NCBI GenBank assembly: GCA_038496675.1
Contig: CM076653.1
Span: forward strand, 23,648,624-23,712,623
Origin: Rachycentron canadum
Taxonomy: Eukaryota > Chordata > Actinopteri > Carangiformes > Rachycentridae
Direction: 5' to 3'
DNA length: 64,000 bases
A program made the translations under genes and the position numbers. Within the stretch, counting starts at the first letter, position 1. Every line of letters begins with the position of its first letter. Below, piece by piece: positions 24,421 to 37,725 of this stretch. Below the pieces are notes generated by a model. That model saw only the letters and a list, made by a program, of their open reading frames with translations, had not been told where the DNA came from and did no database searches.

Positions 24421-27400
24421 ATAAAACCAGAATCAACTGGGCCTGCTCAGCATTTTTAATTTATCACCCGTCAGTATCTGTAGTGAAGATCATATGAACC
24501 CCACTGGTGGGTATTACAATCTGAATGGGAGTCTCAGACTGGAGCAGATATGCCTGCTGCGATTGTTAGTTTGTATGTAGGAAAAAATGAGAGACTTCCT
24601 GTGTTCTTCTCTGTGGCATCTCATTTAAAAACTGGCTCCTTATTCTCTTAGGCTTTATTCACTTCCTCACTGCAATTGCCAGAGAAATTCAAATTACAAA
24701 AGAGCACATACAGTGGCCCTGATTCAATTTGCTTTTAACCCGACTAATGACTTCCCAACTCGCTCTCTCTTCCTCTCTCTACCACATTCCAATTTCTCTT
24801 TCAAGCTGAGGCTTTTATCTGAAAAAGTGGCTCCTCTGCTCTTATCCTGACACTACAGTTCCTTAGTTATTTTCGTTAATATAAGGTATGTCACCAATAA
24901 GCTGTGCTGTGTATTTTTTTTTTTTTTTACTCTGCCATGTCAAGGCCTCTGGCATCAAAAACACAATGAGCTGTGCTCACCTGATCTCAAAACAAAGAAA
25001 ATAAGCAGATTGGGACAGAGGAAGCGAAGCATTACTATCAGGGGCTGAAGACTGCAAAAATGCTGAAGGAATGGTTTTTCACTTTCTCAGTTTAAAAAAA
25101 AAAAAGTTTAAAAAAACAAAACTATTGAGTTTGGAAGAATCTGGACTTTTCTGGTCCTGTCATGTCAATCAGGAAATATCAGATCAGATCAGGAACAGGA
25201 CTAATAAAATACTATTGTTTCTTTTTTTAAGGTAATACGTCTCCCTCTGGCATGCAGGACGTTGCTGCTATGGTTAGGGACAACTCCTAACCCTGCCCCT
25301 GCTTGTTTTGAGGTTTATTGTTTTTCTGTCACACGTCTGTGACCCCAGATTTACTTCTCCTTTAGCTTGCTACAGCCATTAACGCTACACCTTGGGCACA
25401 ATGGGCAACACAATTCTATGCAAAGGTCAGTTGATAAGACCTATTATTCCACTGTGTCGGCCTGAAGAGTTGATAGAGAAGTTGTGGCAGCCAAACGCAA
25501 ATCACAGGAAACAAGCAGCTAACACACTAAAAGTCTAAAGCTAACATAAACAAATTAACAGTATAAGCTAACACACACTTTGTCAGCTCTTCTTACATTC
25601 AGCGTGCGTATGAGTATTTTGCTACAGTGATTTTTATTGATTGTAAAGATCAAGGATTTGGCTGGGATAAAGGTCTGTGAGAAATGAGCCTGCTCAAATC
25701 CTTGTTCAAATGAGTGTAGCCAACCACAGAAAGAATAGAATAGAAAACGACACAGGAAAAAAAGATTAAATACTACGTATCTTGAGTGAAGCGTCCAAAA
25801 CTTTCATGTTTGAAAGGTATTAAATATCTATTCAAAACTCTAACAATGACATCATGCAATATTCAGCATGGCTTAATGGCCAGATTAAATTAGCTTTCTG
25901 TTAAGTAGACAAATATGTTACTATTAGTGTCAGAAGGTGAAAAAAGAAAACAGGGGGAATTGAATGGAAGGAGCTGAATAAAGGAAAGAGGATAAAATAG
26001 TCTATGGGCTCCAAGGTTATCTTTTATACTCCCTGGATGGGTGAGGCCAATAACTCAGAAGAAGAAATTTCTACCAATCCACAACAAAAATCAAAACTGT
26101 TGAAATTTATAATGTATTAAATCCCTCATTGTTTGCTTCTATTTAAGAGATGTCAGCATCTTTATTTGTTGACCAATCATAAGCTTAACCCCACAAGCAT
26201 TTGAAGAAGAATCCTGTGCAGGCTGCGGGAGAGGAGAATATTAACCAAAAGGAAGCACAATATTTTTACAGTATCATATAATGCATCATATAATATGATA
26301 TGTAATATTTAAATTGAATAGATTTAACTATGACAAATCAAACATATTTGCACTATATATTACAGACAGTGAACATATTTTTAATTATGGCGTGACAGCT
26401 GTGTTTTTAGCACAGTAGTGCAAGCACCCATATTATTATTACTTCAACTTCTATTTATCTGTTGTAAAAGAAAAGCTGCCAGTGCCACAATCAAACATCA
26501 AGGCAGCAGTTAGCCTTCCAGCAATTCTTCACAAATGTTTGAAAAAGCTCCAAAACCCAAAGGAGCCTACTTCCTATTCCCTCTGTGTCATCCTGTCTAC
26601 CTGCCTGCCTGGAGGATACAGGTTGGATTTTGGGTTGGGGTCACAGCAGAGGATCATTAACACCTTTAGCACATTGTAATAACAATGACAGAGATAATGA
26701 CTGCCAAAAATGTGACTACACAGAAAACATGGAGAAACAAACAATGAAATCAATTGAAATGAGCTGTAACAGTGGAACAAAGGGCTTTTTTAATGCTGGT
26801 GGTCTAATAGCAAAGGTTTACACAATCAAACACAGCAACAAATACACACACAAGTTTAATGACCCATTCTGACTGAGTGGCTGTAAATTTCTTGCTTATG
26901 ATGCTGAAGCATCACGAATCAACTTGCTCACAAAAGGGTTTTTACTGTTACTGTTAACACACATACACGGACACACACACAGATACACAGAGAGCAAGAA
27001 GGGACTGTTAGTATAGCCTAGGGCCACACTAACACTAACACACACACACAAAGAGGCTTCCCTACTTGTGTCAACCGTACTAAAACTGGGACACAAAACA
27101 GAGCATTAGAAAGACAAGAAGTCTTTTTCCAGTTTAAGACAGTATGAAAAATGAACTCTACCCTCAGGCTTATCTGTTTGCATAAAGAAGCAATTTAATG
27201 CGACAAACCATCCAAAACTAAACGCTGGCGACTGGATCATAAGAGAATTACAGAGCACAAGCCCAACATCAGCTGCCGGAGTCAACATCAAAATAATGAG
27301 TAGGGTGGAATTCATAGCAACCATTTCTGATTTAGTCCAATGTTGAAAAACACCAACATGTATTTCAAGCATTTCTCTCTTTTATGCTTCTCTCTGCTAT

Positions 27401-28689
27401 TCCTTCCGACGTTTCACCTCTCTCACTGACCATTCAATACCACACATGCACAACATTTGCAAAAGCTTTCTGTCTTATTGTTGTAAATTAAAACTTCTAC
27501 AAGGTTTAGAGGGTTACATTTATCAAAAGCTGTTTAACCTCCTGAAAAACCTTGGCTGTGATTGATTCTGTTTGATTTCAGCAACTTTTGTGTCACTTTG
27601 TCTTAAGTGGCCTGTTAACTTTCCTGATATTCAAGGTTACAGGGAGGATAGAGTGATTATGCTGTTTGGATGTCTATTCAGGGCAGTGAAAGTGATTGTT
27701 TAATAAAATAATTATTTGAAAATATTGTGAGTGAATGAATCTAACTTAGTGGTATGGAATTAAATTTGTTCAACAACAAGAGCATATTGCAACAAATTTC
27801 AAAAAATATGTTTCTTAATTAATTATCTTTCAACAGAACTGAATGTTAATAAATTTGACTCACATTGTGAGCTATTCAAAAACACCTGCACATCATTCAA
27901 TGACTCACATCCATAATATTTCTGTTATAGTCACTGTATCTCCAAGTACAGCAAACTATTACTGTATTGAATCAAAAATGTTAATAACTGATAACGCAAT
28001 TGATGCAACATGCTGCCTTTGGACTGAGCCATCAAAGCTCACACACAGCTTTGTCTCATTAATGTGTCAAGTAAAGAGGACTCAAAATAACTGTGCTAAT
28101 GGCCCAGGAGAAACCTGACAGTGTTCCTTTAATACAAAGCCAGGGGGCATTTGAGGACTAGCCGGACTACGATGAATTTATTTTCTGATGGGGATAAAAT
28201 TAACTTGGTGGAAAAAAAGTCAATCTAATTTGGCTTTTAATAGGTACAAATGAAATTAATATGCAACTTAATGAAACTAATATTGTGAATCAATTTGAAC
28301 GCGAAATTAAATTTTCATAGGTAATCCCAGGTGAAACACTATGCCAGGCTGTTGTGAGGATTTGCACTAATAAAGTGAAGGGAATAGAGGAGTAGGCTCA
28401 TCTGTTACACTTAGACTTAAATCACTGTGTGGAGTAATTTGAAGAGAGTACATGGGTTTTATTTAAGAATGAGTATGGATAGAGGTTTTAGGGATTTGTT
28501 TAGAAAAAAATTGCACTTTATGGTATCTAGTAGACACTGCTGGTTTGCCCGAGAGGAAGAAATGAGTCTGTCCACCAGATCCCACCCATTTACTCTGGCT
28601 ATTGGGCCTTGGTAACAGACAGAGAACCTGATGGTCACCGTGGTGGAACTCAAGAGGTCTTTTTTCAAGATGGAAAAGAAACTTTCAAA

Positions 28690-29395
28690 AGGGCAACTAT
28701 CACTCCAACTCTACCGATCTGGGCTTTATGGCCAGACTTAAGCATCTAGAGGACTCAGACTTTATGATGGGTATTACTAGTCATCTTTCTAGAGGTTTCT
28801 TCCATCTCCACACAGGCTCTCAGGAAGTCAGCCAAAGTGACCAGTAGGTTTTCTGTCATCTCTGTTACCAAAGCTCTTTAACCTTGACTGCTCACTTTGG
28901 CCGGGTGGTCAGCACAGCATTCTGGTAATTCCAAACTTCCTCCGTTTAAGAATTATGGAGCCACTGTGGGAACCTTCAGTGCTGCAAATTTTTTTTGTAG
29001 ATTTCCCCACATCTGTTTCCTGACACAATCTGTCTCTGAACTCTGTAGGGCAGTTCCTTGTGACCTCTTGGCTCCAATGTGCAGGTGGTATGTGCCTTTC
29101 CAAATCATGTCCAATCTATTGAATTTACCTCTGGTGGACTTAACCAAGTGGTAGTAACATCTCAAAAGTGATCCAGACAAATTAGAGGCACCTGAACTAA
29201 GGGTGTTTTTTCTTTTTAATAAATTTGCAAAAATTTCAAAATTATGTTTCGCTACAGCATAATGGGATATTGAGTATAGCTTGATGAGGGGAAAAAAGTC
29301 TTTTTCTTTTATTTTAATATGAGGCTGCATTATACAAAAACTGATTTTTGACAAATTGAAAAGGTCTGAATACTTTCTGAATGCAGTGTATAGAA
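28690..29395 (-). pseudogene. Tc1-like transposon fragment with one terminal repeat
   Basis: The right edge ends in a sequence whose reverse complement reads ctgcattcagaaagtattc, the typical end of a widespread fish Tc1-like element, followed by TA as expected of a target site. Inward from it (29080-29140) lies the well-known stretch with caaatcatgtccaat and aatttacc. From about 28780 to 28990 the minus strand gives remnants of the N-terminal transposase region (for example LQKKFAALKVPTVAP). The left part, with the catalytic core and the other terminal repeat, is missing or unrecognisable before about 28690. Many stops interrupt it. It belongs to a different Tc1 subfamily from the copy at 23.4 kb. 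Confidence 0.8.
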
Positions 29396-32285
29396 GGGAA
29401 AAAAAACTAATGACTGCATTTAGGACATTTTTGACCCTAAATTGATTTTAGATTCAAGATTTTTCAAGGACCTGCAGATAATCTGTGGAAGCACTCCACC
29501 CTGCAACATGACATCAACTTGACACTTGGCAAGAAAACATAGGGAAAGAGAGAGAGTGAACTTAAAATGAATGCATCCCACATGTCCACACACACACATA
29601 AACTGGCAACAAACATTAAAGATTAAAGGCCACACACTCACACACACTGAAAATTAATAGTTTCAGATGTTCTCATCTGACACAGGGGCAGTCTGGAGAA
29701 CAACTGCGACTGATGTTGTTCATGTGTGTGTCAGACAAAGATCCCTCTGTTTCATCAGCTGACAAATGTCACCAATGATGTCACTACTACCTCAGAGGAA
29801 TATTTAAAACAGATCGTCTAAAACAGAGTTCATAAGGGACACATTCTCCTTTCTGTAACACACACACACACACACACAGTATATATATGAAGAGACAAGT
29901 CAAATTAGTGACACTAATAACTGACCGACTCACACAAACACTCACTTTAAGCTTGGATTTTCAGTAACAACACTGTGAGAAATTTGTCAACAGGCAATTC
30001 ACCCAGTCAACATATTCATGTAATCCCCCAGCCTCCAAAAAGAGTTCCAGTTGAAAGAGTAAAAACAAGGGGATTTGGATGTTGCTAGCCTATCCTGTTT
30101 GGAAAAACAAGGGCAAGTTCATCTGGATCGGATACAGACCCCCTGCTGAAGGAGGGATGGCATGGGACTGACATCTGCATATACATAGCACAACACTAAA
30201 GAACTCACAAAAAGGGAGGCATGCAAAAATGCTTTGAGGTTTAAAAGACAACAAAAGCACACAGACATAAAAATGGTCAGTCAGAAAGGTATGTAAGCAT
30301 ATAAAGCAGGAAAAACAGACACTCACACAGCAGTTTTAATTTGGTAACGACCAAGACTGAGTTAAAGAGACTGAGATATCTTTGTTGACAATTATCAAAA
30401 AGGCACACAGAGGCTGTGAAAGGGCCAGAAACCGAGAGTGCCTTCGTCCGTGGTAGTTATCCATAACAATAAAACCAGGAATAAACCAATCATATGACAC
30501 TGGTGGCCAATTTCAGGCAATTTACAGGGGCGTAGAGAAGAAAGCGTTCAAAAAAAAAAAAAAAGGAGGGATGGTCAATCTCTGAACACAGTGGTGGTTG
30601 TACCAAAATTTTGCTTTTTGTTTTGATCACAAGCCTCCAGCTTTGCTTTTTTCAATGTACCGAATTTGGTGTCCACCAGAATAATTTATCTGAAAAACAG
30701 AGGCAGTTGTTTTTCCAGCCATCTTGAAGTTTAGTCCAAGATGCTTGAGCCAGGAATTAAGACTAATGAGCTCTTCAGACTACAAACATCTAAGACACAG
30801 TCTACTCTTTAGGAAAACACTCACTGCCTTTTTTGAATTAAGGCCGGGGTAATATGAATTTGGAAAATAATTTTCATCTTGTTAAACATGTGAGATAGAA
30901 ATATAATGTGAGAGCTAGACTTGTGATGTGATGGACTTCATTGTTTATAATAGATGCGATCTCTCCGTTTCAAGGCAAAGGTAGATGAATGACATTTATT
31001 GCGACAATGTGAAGTATGATAATGTCACTATACCATGTATGTCCTGCATTACTATCACCCCAGAAATAATCATAAAAATGCCTACTCTGGCAATATAGAA
31101 GTAATAAATAATAGGCCAGGACCAAGAACAGGTCACAGCCCTCTTGTCTGTGGGTCACCATGTTACAGGAACATTGATACTGCTGTAATTAGCCAAGAAG
31201 GTTCGAGAACACTAATGGAAAGGCAAGTAAATACTGACAATAACATGTACGCACAATAGGCTCAAAAAAAGAGATGATTGATGTATTGTTGTACTTGTAA
31301 TTTCGCCAACTTCTTGATGGTGATTAGTGACACCTTAAGCTCATTTTCTTAGGTAGTTAAAAAAAGCCAAAGGACTTCAAAAGGAAAAGACTGGAAGAAT
31401 AAATGAGCATTTATTTAAACAAAAAAAGCTTTAGTCTTACATTACACTAGTGCTGTGTCCACAACTTGTTTACTTTCTCAGATGTGAACCCATTAATGTA
31501 TAGACCTCGAAGACATGCAGGAGGTTGATTGATGGATCATCATCAGCTAAGGACCAGCACAGTGGAATTAGTCTGTTGTAACCCTTTGTAACTAGCCCAC
31601 TGAGAATACAGCACGTGGGTCAGTATATACACAGAGATCTGTAAACAACATGACATTAGCCCATAAAAATGTGGGCTGTGTGTGTCTATGTATGTATGTA
31701 GCTTTGTGCTTTTCTATCTGTACACATGGAAGTGGTCAAGCCTATCTATACTTTCATCTACCCATCCTTAGTATTTATCCCCATTGTCTACATTTTTCTA
31801 TCAACATTACAAGTCTGAGCTATTGCTGTTTATGGTAAAACCACTTAACAAGTACTCTTAAACAAACTGCCAGTGGCATAACAGCCAAAATAATAGAACT
31901 TTAACAGGATAATAGACAACATTACAGAAGTGATGGAGGGAGGTCTATCTCCAACTGTGTCAAATGGAAGATGAGACAAAGAAGCTAGACACCTGTTGGG
32001 TTTCCATTACATTTGAAGAATAAATGGCACTATATGCACACGCACACGTACACATCCCACTACATACACATCTCAAGCAAACCATGAAAAATTGATAAAA
32101 TTAGAAGCACACAGGGGCTCTGTTTAAGTGGTTGTGCAAAGAGGGAGAGGGCATGTGCACACACGCGGACACACAAAGATACACACACCATAAACCAGAA
32201 TGGCAGGGAGGCAGGGAAATTGAATTCACAGTTAAAGCTGAATATTTCATGAGGCGAGTTTTCTGTTTGTGTTTCTGTGTCCTAC

Positions 32286-32406
32286 CCAGTGTTAATGGAG
32301 ATGATTTCAATGAGAGGGTTCCTCCTGATCTTGGGCAGGTCCAGTCGAGCTCCTCCAAGTCTCCGGCCTCCATCTTTCTTCTGACCCAAAAGACGAACGG
32401 AGTGGC
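32286..32406 (-). CDS. cdkal1: CDKAL1 internal exon C (start of radical-SAM domain)
   Basis: This 121-base exon has 2 bases completing a Gly codon, 39 whole codons, then 2 bases of the next Gly codon. The translation begins HSVRLLGQKKDGGRR, continues LGGARLDLPKIRRNP and ends LIEIISINT, matching CDKAL1 (about human residues 174-212). The RLDLPKIRxNPLIEIISINTG stretch is the lead-in strand of the radical-SAM barrel, placed just before the cluster-binding cysteines. The acceptor is gttgtttttag on the minus strand, ending at 32407, and the donor is GTAGGA starting at 32285. The phase at both ends fits the neighbouring exons. Exon D lies 15.8 kb further along the minus strand, the longest complete intron in the window. 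Confidence 0.97.
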
Positions 32407-35400
32407 CTAAAAACAACATAATTTTACATATTCCTTACTATAACTGTCAATGTCTTGTTTACTTCTGTAGATGGTGACACACTATCATGTAGACCTATGA
32501 GTGGCACAGAGGCAGTATAAGCATTTCCATATTAAAAATTAATACATTCAAATTAAATATACTGTATTAGTTGCCAAGTTTATTGTGGAAAAAAAAAACA
32601 GATTTTTTTGTCCTTAAACTAAGGAAACAGCTGGGTAAGATTGCACAGTGTTTAAAGAGAATTGCAGCTTGAACTGTTTTGATCATTTTCTTATTCTATT
32701 GTCTAAAGTCATAACACACTTAAGTGTACAGCAAACACATACCCAAATGTATTTACATACAACATCTCAGCGGCAAACATTATACCAACTAGGAAGCCAG
32801 CTTTCCATTGTGCAATATCCACATCCAGATAGCCAAATTAAAACCATCATTAAAGTTCTCCCATATAATAAATATTCTGGTAGATTTAATAGGACATAGA
32901 AAGAGCCAGAGCAGCATTGCGGAACAGATGTGGTAATGGTATGCTCAAAGGAGAGACAAATTAACAGCTCTTGCAGTTCAGGAAATGTGAATACACTATG
33001 CAAGAACATGATATTCTTGCTAAGGTAAACTATACTACTATTACGGCAATAGTTACAGCGTGATATAGAGCAGTGTGTTAATAGAAGTGGAAACAATGAA
33101 TGATAGGTGGGAAAAAAGAAATAAATAGGGCTATTTTATCTTTTACCAAACCAACTACACTGTAATAATCCTGAAGGTACCACTCAGTGGACATTGTTGT
33201 GTTACAGAAGCAAATGAGAATCCATAGCAGACTCTAATAACTTATGATGTCCAACCTTTGGTGTGTGGAAATGGGATGCAGTCATCTCTCCTCTCCAACC
33301 ATCTAATAGGCTACCAGCTAGAGATGTGCAAGATGGAGGCGCTGAGGGATGGAATTGTCTTCCTGTTTTCATCCGCTTTACATGAGTCTCATGGGAGGGT
33401 GGGCTCAGGGCAGGAAGCGTGGTTATCAATTGGTAGATAAAAATGACAATCTCCCCCAGAGGAGGACAAAGAGCCAATTGGTGAAGCGTGACTGGTCGTA
33501 ATATACCAGTACATGGAAGAAGATGAGAAAACTTCCCTCGTGGAAAACAGCTGGGACTTAGAGCACATTTGGCCACATTTTCCTCTAATTTGCTGTCTAC
33601 ATGCCTGCCTTTGATCATTACACAAGGATTTAATGTTGTGTTCTTGAATACTCTTCTCTCTGTAACTATCTCTCCATCTGTTGATTTATCGATCAGCTTT
33701 TCCATACATTAATACTAAGTTTCCAACTTCCACCTGCTGCTTTGAACATTGTATCAGAAGGTCAGTCAAAGTCAAAGCATGTAAAAGTAAATACTCATCA
33801 AATTCGAAAAAAAATTCCTTTTTTTAAATTATACTTTTCATTATATCCAAATAACAGTAAAAACAGAGTAGTCAGTTTCAGAACTAAATGCAACCCCAGA
33901 TCATTTCAAAGAGCATGTGAACCTAACCATTCTGCTGAATGTTAGAAATGAAGAAAAAAAAAAAAACATGGAACTAATCTTTACAATGAACAAAGTGGCA
34001 GCGTATCACAGAACGAGCCTAACCATAATGGCTAGCATACTCTGGATGAACAATGGACCTTGAAACTCACATCTGGGAGATGTGCAACTTCATTGCCTGA
34101 AAAAAAAGGCATGACAGTAATTTAGCTTTACCTCAGGCTTCTTGGTGAAGGACTGTGGTAAATTCAGTTTTGAAATTCAATATTTTTTCCAGATTGTTGT
34201 TTCTGATAGTTTTAGCTGTGGGAAAATAAAGTTACTGATACCTAACTGCATACACAGACTTGTCAGGAGAAAGCAATTACCAGTACGGTCCTGAATTTCC
34301 AGATGTTTTTCCAAATTATGAGATTGACCATTCTCTTGAAATTGTTGTTCCCCACATATTCTTTTTTTTTTTTCCTCTAAAACTTCATAGGACCCCTGTT
34401 GATGTCACTGCCACTAAAGACTCAAAAAATAATCTCGCTACCAGCATGAAATCACTCCAGGAGTGTACCCAAAGCCAAATTCAATTTCAAGGCCTGGGGG
34501 ACCATGAATGGGAAGCAAGACATAAAGTGGCTAACTTGAGAAGCTGAAGAAAACTGAAGAACGCTGCTCTATTTGTCATCTCAATTACAGAGTTTAGAGA
34601 GGCCAACTGCTGTGATGGGCAACCCCACAACGACAGAGACACACATGCCCCTATACTACATTTTCTTGTTACTGAACGGCCTCTACCTCCTTTCCCTCCT
34701 CCATTTTTTACAATCTCTCTCTTTCCTTTGTTCTTTCCTCTCCTTCATAAATACAAACGGACATAAATCCTTCTATCCACTCATAACGGGCCATCATAAC
34801 ATGCTAGAGAAAAGGAGGGAGGGAAAGCAAGGATAGATGGATGAAAAGGCTGATGGATGCATGGTTGGAGGATGATAGAAAAAAAATATATCACAGATGA
34901 AAGATGTACAGGACAGCCAGATGGATGGTTGGATGATAGAGGTAGGGAGCTAAAAGGATGACCTATTGACCTGTGTCTGATGTCTCATAAGTGGTGGGTC
35001 TTGTTGTGCTCCCTGGTTTGATTGTAAAGCAGCAGGCAGGATCGAGGGGGATGGGTGTATATTAGAAAGAGGGGACAGAGGTGGCAGATGAGCAGGACAG
35101 TAGGGGTGTAATGCTTGTCATTTATCCTGCCAATATAACAGGTTACTGGAGATGAACAAATGTCTTTCTCTTGCCAAACATCAGTGAAATTCCTTTTTAA
35201 GGGAAATATCTGAGATGCACATCAAATATATTACTTGACAATTCTACACTGTGCCTTAATGCCAACACTTTAAAATAGGATTTACTTTAAAATGCCATAC
35301 ACAGGGCTTTGATGCTTGAGAATGACAACCTCCTCTGCAGAGCTTGTATTTGTCACTTCCAAATGGGAGGTCACTGTGCATTAAAAGATAATGTTCAGAA

Positions 35401-36804
35401 CAGGTTAAGATGACTTCAAATACATGTGAATGCATCAACTTTTCTCTCGATACCTGCTCTTCATTTCCTCTTCCTCCTGGCGTACTTTCTGTTTTGCAGT
35501 ATCTTTATACTCCTGCTTTATTCCAAAGCATTGACACACACAAACAGCTTGTTTATACTGGTGAAATAAGGATCATGAGGTTATATGGATACAATATAGC
35601 CTCTGATCTGTAGCTAAATAGATACATTAGCCTGTCTAACCCTTTCTGCCCCCAGTTTCTATGTCACACACACTAAATCTTCACCGTTTCTAAAACATAA
35701 AAGAATATCAGGTGAAATAGTGTCATCCTAGGCCATCATCTCAGTGGTAGAAGATCAATATTGGGAGGCCAATAAAGAGATAAAGATATAAAAAAACCCA
35801 ATGAAGAAAACGCCACCTATATTTATTAATGGTGCAAAGGTCAGACTTCAAAAGAAGTCGGCATTCCTTTAAGACTGAAAACATGAATAACACATTTTCC
35901 TGTCTTGTGTGAACTTTTTTCTTGAAATCTTAAATATGTAGATATTTACTGTGTATTTTACTTTTCAAATAATCAGGTCTTCTTGTGTTTTTGTTTGTTG
36001 AGCATCACTAGGAGATATAAAATCTGGTTGGGTGCCCTTGAAAATCTGTATCCATGGGCATCAGTTCAGATTTTTTTTTTTTTGGTTTGGGGGTTTGGAA
36101 TACACAATAAAGCAAAGAGATGTATTAGCAAGAAAATCAACATCTGGCACAGCTAAAAGAAAAAAAGCTTGTGACCACAGTAACAACACTACCCACCGAG
36201 TCACTTATGTTGGCAGTAGCTGTAATTTGTGAGACTATGGGCATGCTCTGCAACCCAACCTGCGATAACTAAAGGATAAAAAGGTGCTCTGGTATTTACA
36301 AGAGGCAATATCTTGAGCTTTATGTTAGGTAGATGCACTATTTACAGTAGTGAGATCCCTCTGTGCAGTGACAGTTGTTAAGTTCTTTTGGAGCCAGAAT
36401 AGATAGCCTCTCACCTCAAGATCTTAGCTCATAAAAGCATACCAGTGCTCATGTGGAAAACAGACCTGCAAGCAATTTTGTTGCAGCAAAGAACTGCGTC
36501 TATTAGCAGTTCATTGAAGTAAGTATTTTAGTAGCCATTACAACAGGCAAATCCCCTAGCTTAAAGGTTTATGCGCAGGCCTCCAAGCTGAAATAACAGT
36601 TCTCAGTTTATACGAGGTCATAAAGAACTGTAATGATACTGGGGAAATTAGTTTCCATGGAGGGGGAGGAGGAGGGAAGAAAATAGGAGGGAACGAGGGT
36701 AAAACGGAAGACATCAAAAGATTCAGAGAAACGGGTGGAAGGAGCAAAGAGAAGAAAAAGGAAAGAATGAGCAAATCACTGAGAAGAAAGGGGGAATAAA
36801 AGTC

Positions 36805-36858
<54 letters not shown>

Positions 36859-37676
36859 CGTGCATAGCCAAACAATTTAGGGTTGATGACACATTGTAAA
36901 ATTAATCCCCAGTTCAGCTGTCCTTCATTAGACTGAGTCCTGCAGTGAAAACTAGTCACTCACATACACACATACACACACACACACAGCATAAACTCAA
37001 TCTGTTCTTTATTAGAGAACAGCTGGGGGTGTATGACAGCTTGACTGGACACTCTAACACTGTAAACTCTCTCTGACCTTCATTAAACAGCTAAGTGCAG
37101 TGGTTCACTAACAGTTTAAATGGATGACCTAATCACTGCCATGTGAGTCTGTCTCGCTGCGAGCCTCTCAGACAGAGAAGATCACTTAACAAGCTACACA
37201 GACAGGATCCGAAAATAACACTGATGACTTTTTAAGTGCACAACGTCAATCCTAATCGGCAATCTTATTGCGCAAAGTGGTCAATCACAAGTTTTCTGTG
37301 AATTTGGTTTCCTGAAATTTACCATCCGACTGAATATGTAATTTTAACACCAAGAATTTTAAAACTTTGAACCACAGTGAATATTCTGTAGGTTTTTGTA
37401 AATTATTCAGAATCAAATGTTTTAAAACCACTGTTACAATTTTCAATTATGTACTCTTCTGCAGGACAGTGATATATTCCTACTTTTGACAGTCCAGTTA
37501 GTTTTAGTCCTTGAATTCTGTTTTTAAGTGGGTAGATGGCTGAAACTCATTCATACATGGAGCTGAGAACGAAGAACTTAATTTCCTCCTCCAATAATAA
37601 AGGGACTTTCATTCATTAATTAGTTGAACAGTGCATTGCTGCTCATTCACCCAAACTTGTGCACGTATCAAATTAC
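32407..37676 (-). other. cdkal1: CDKAL1 intron between exons B and C (5.3 kb)
   Basis: Complete 5270-base intron with donor GTAATT at 37676 and acceptor tttttag ending at 32407 (minus strand). Apart from a (TG)n tract at 36807-36856, a short CA tract after 36960 and a few poly(A)/poly(T) runs, it is unique sequence. I see no transposon and no coding sequence in it. The 167-codon minus-strand open frame at 33202-33705 has no family features that I recognise. Confidence 0.93.
36807..36856. repeat. (TG)n microsatellite
   Basis: Pure run of 25 TG units. It is the main simple repeat of the intron between exons B and C. Confidence 0.98.
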
Positions 37677-37725
37677 CTTTAACAGCCTCGTCCACTACTT
37701 CCACCACTCGATCAATCTGCTGGAC
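37677..37725 (-). CDS. cdkal1: CDKAL1 internal exon B (UPF0004 to radical-SAM linker)
   Basis: This small 49-base exon codes for VQQIDRVVEVVDEAVK plus the first base of a Gly codon. It matches the stretch of CDKAL1 directly after GLSIIG (about human residues 157-172). The acceptor on the minus strand is gtgtttcag ending at 37726 and the donor is GTAATT starting at 37676. The dangling G joins the GC that opens the next exon to make the Gly of GHSVR, so splicing keeps the frame. The segment is a short helix between the N-terminal UPF0004 domain and the central radical-SAM domain. The changes from the human form (Asp-Glu-Ala-Val where human has Glu-Glu-Thr-Ile) are conservative. It is too short to stand out as an open reading frame and is recognised only by similarity to the family. 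Confidence 0.96.

Larger units (their letters stand above)
16530..32285 (-). other. cdkal1: CDKAL1 intron between exons C and D (15.8 kb)
   Basis: Complete intron, with donor GTAGGA at its 32285 end and acceptor gtgtag at its 16530 end when read on the minus strand. It contains a 25-base poly(A) tract, several TG/CA and GA tracts, a pentanucleotide satellite, two Tc1-like relics (23.4-24.4 and 28.7-29.4 kb), a possible plus-strand non-coding exon (22398-22511) and stretches of unique AT-rich DNA. From about 21.75 to 22.3 kb the sequence is rich in degenerate CTGA/CAGT words, like a very old tandem repeat. No other CDKAL1 exon fits between C and D because the phases join directly. Confidence 0.93.

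Noticed and set aside
33202..33705. 167-codon minus-strand frame
   Set aside because: No domain, motif or splice context; it lies inside the intron between CDKAL1 exons B and C, whose phases already join directly. A chance frame is likely.
35725..35775. tRNA-like A-box word (atctcagtggtag)
   Set aside because: There is no B box or cloverleaf partner within the expected distance, so neither a tRNA gene nor a clear tRNA-derived SINE can be supported.
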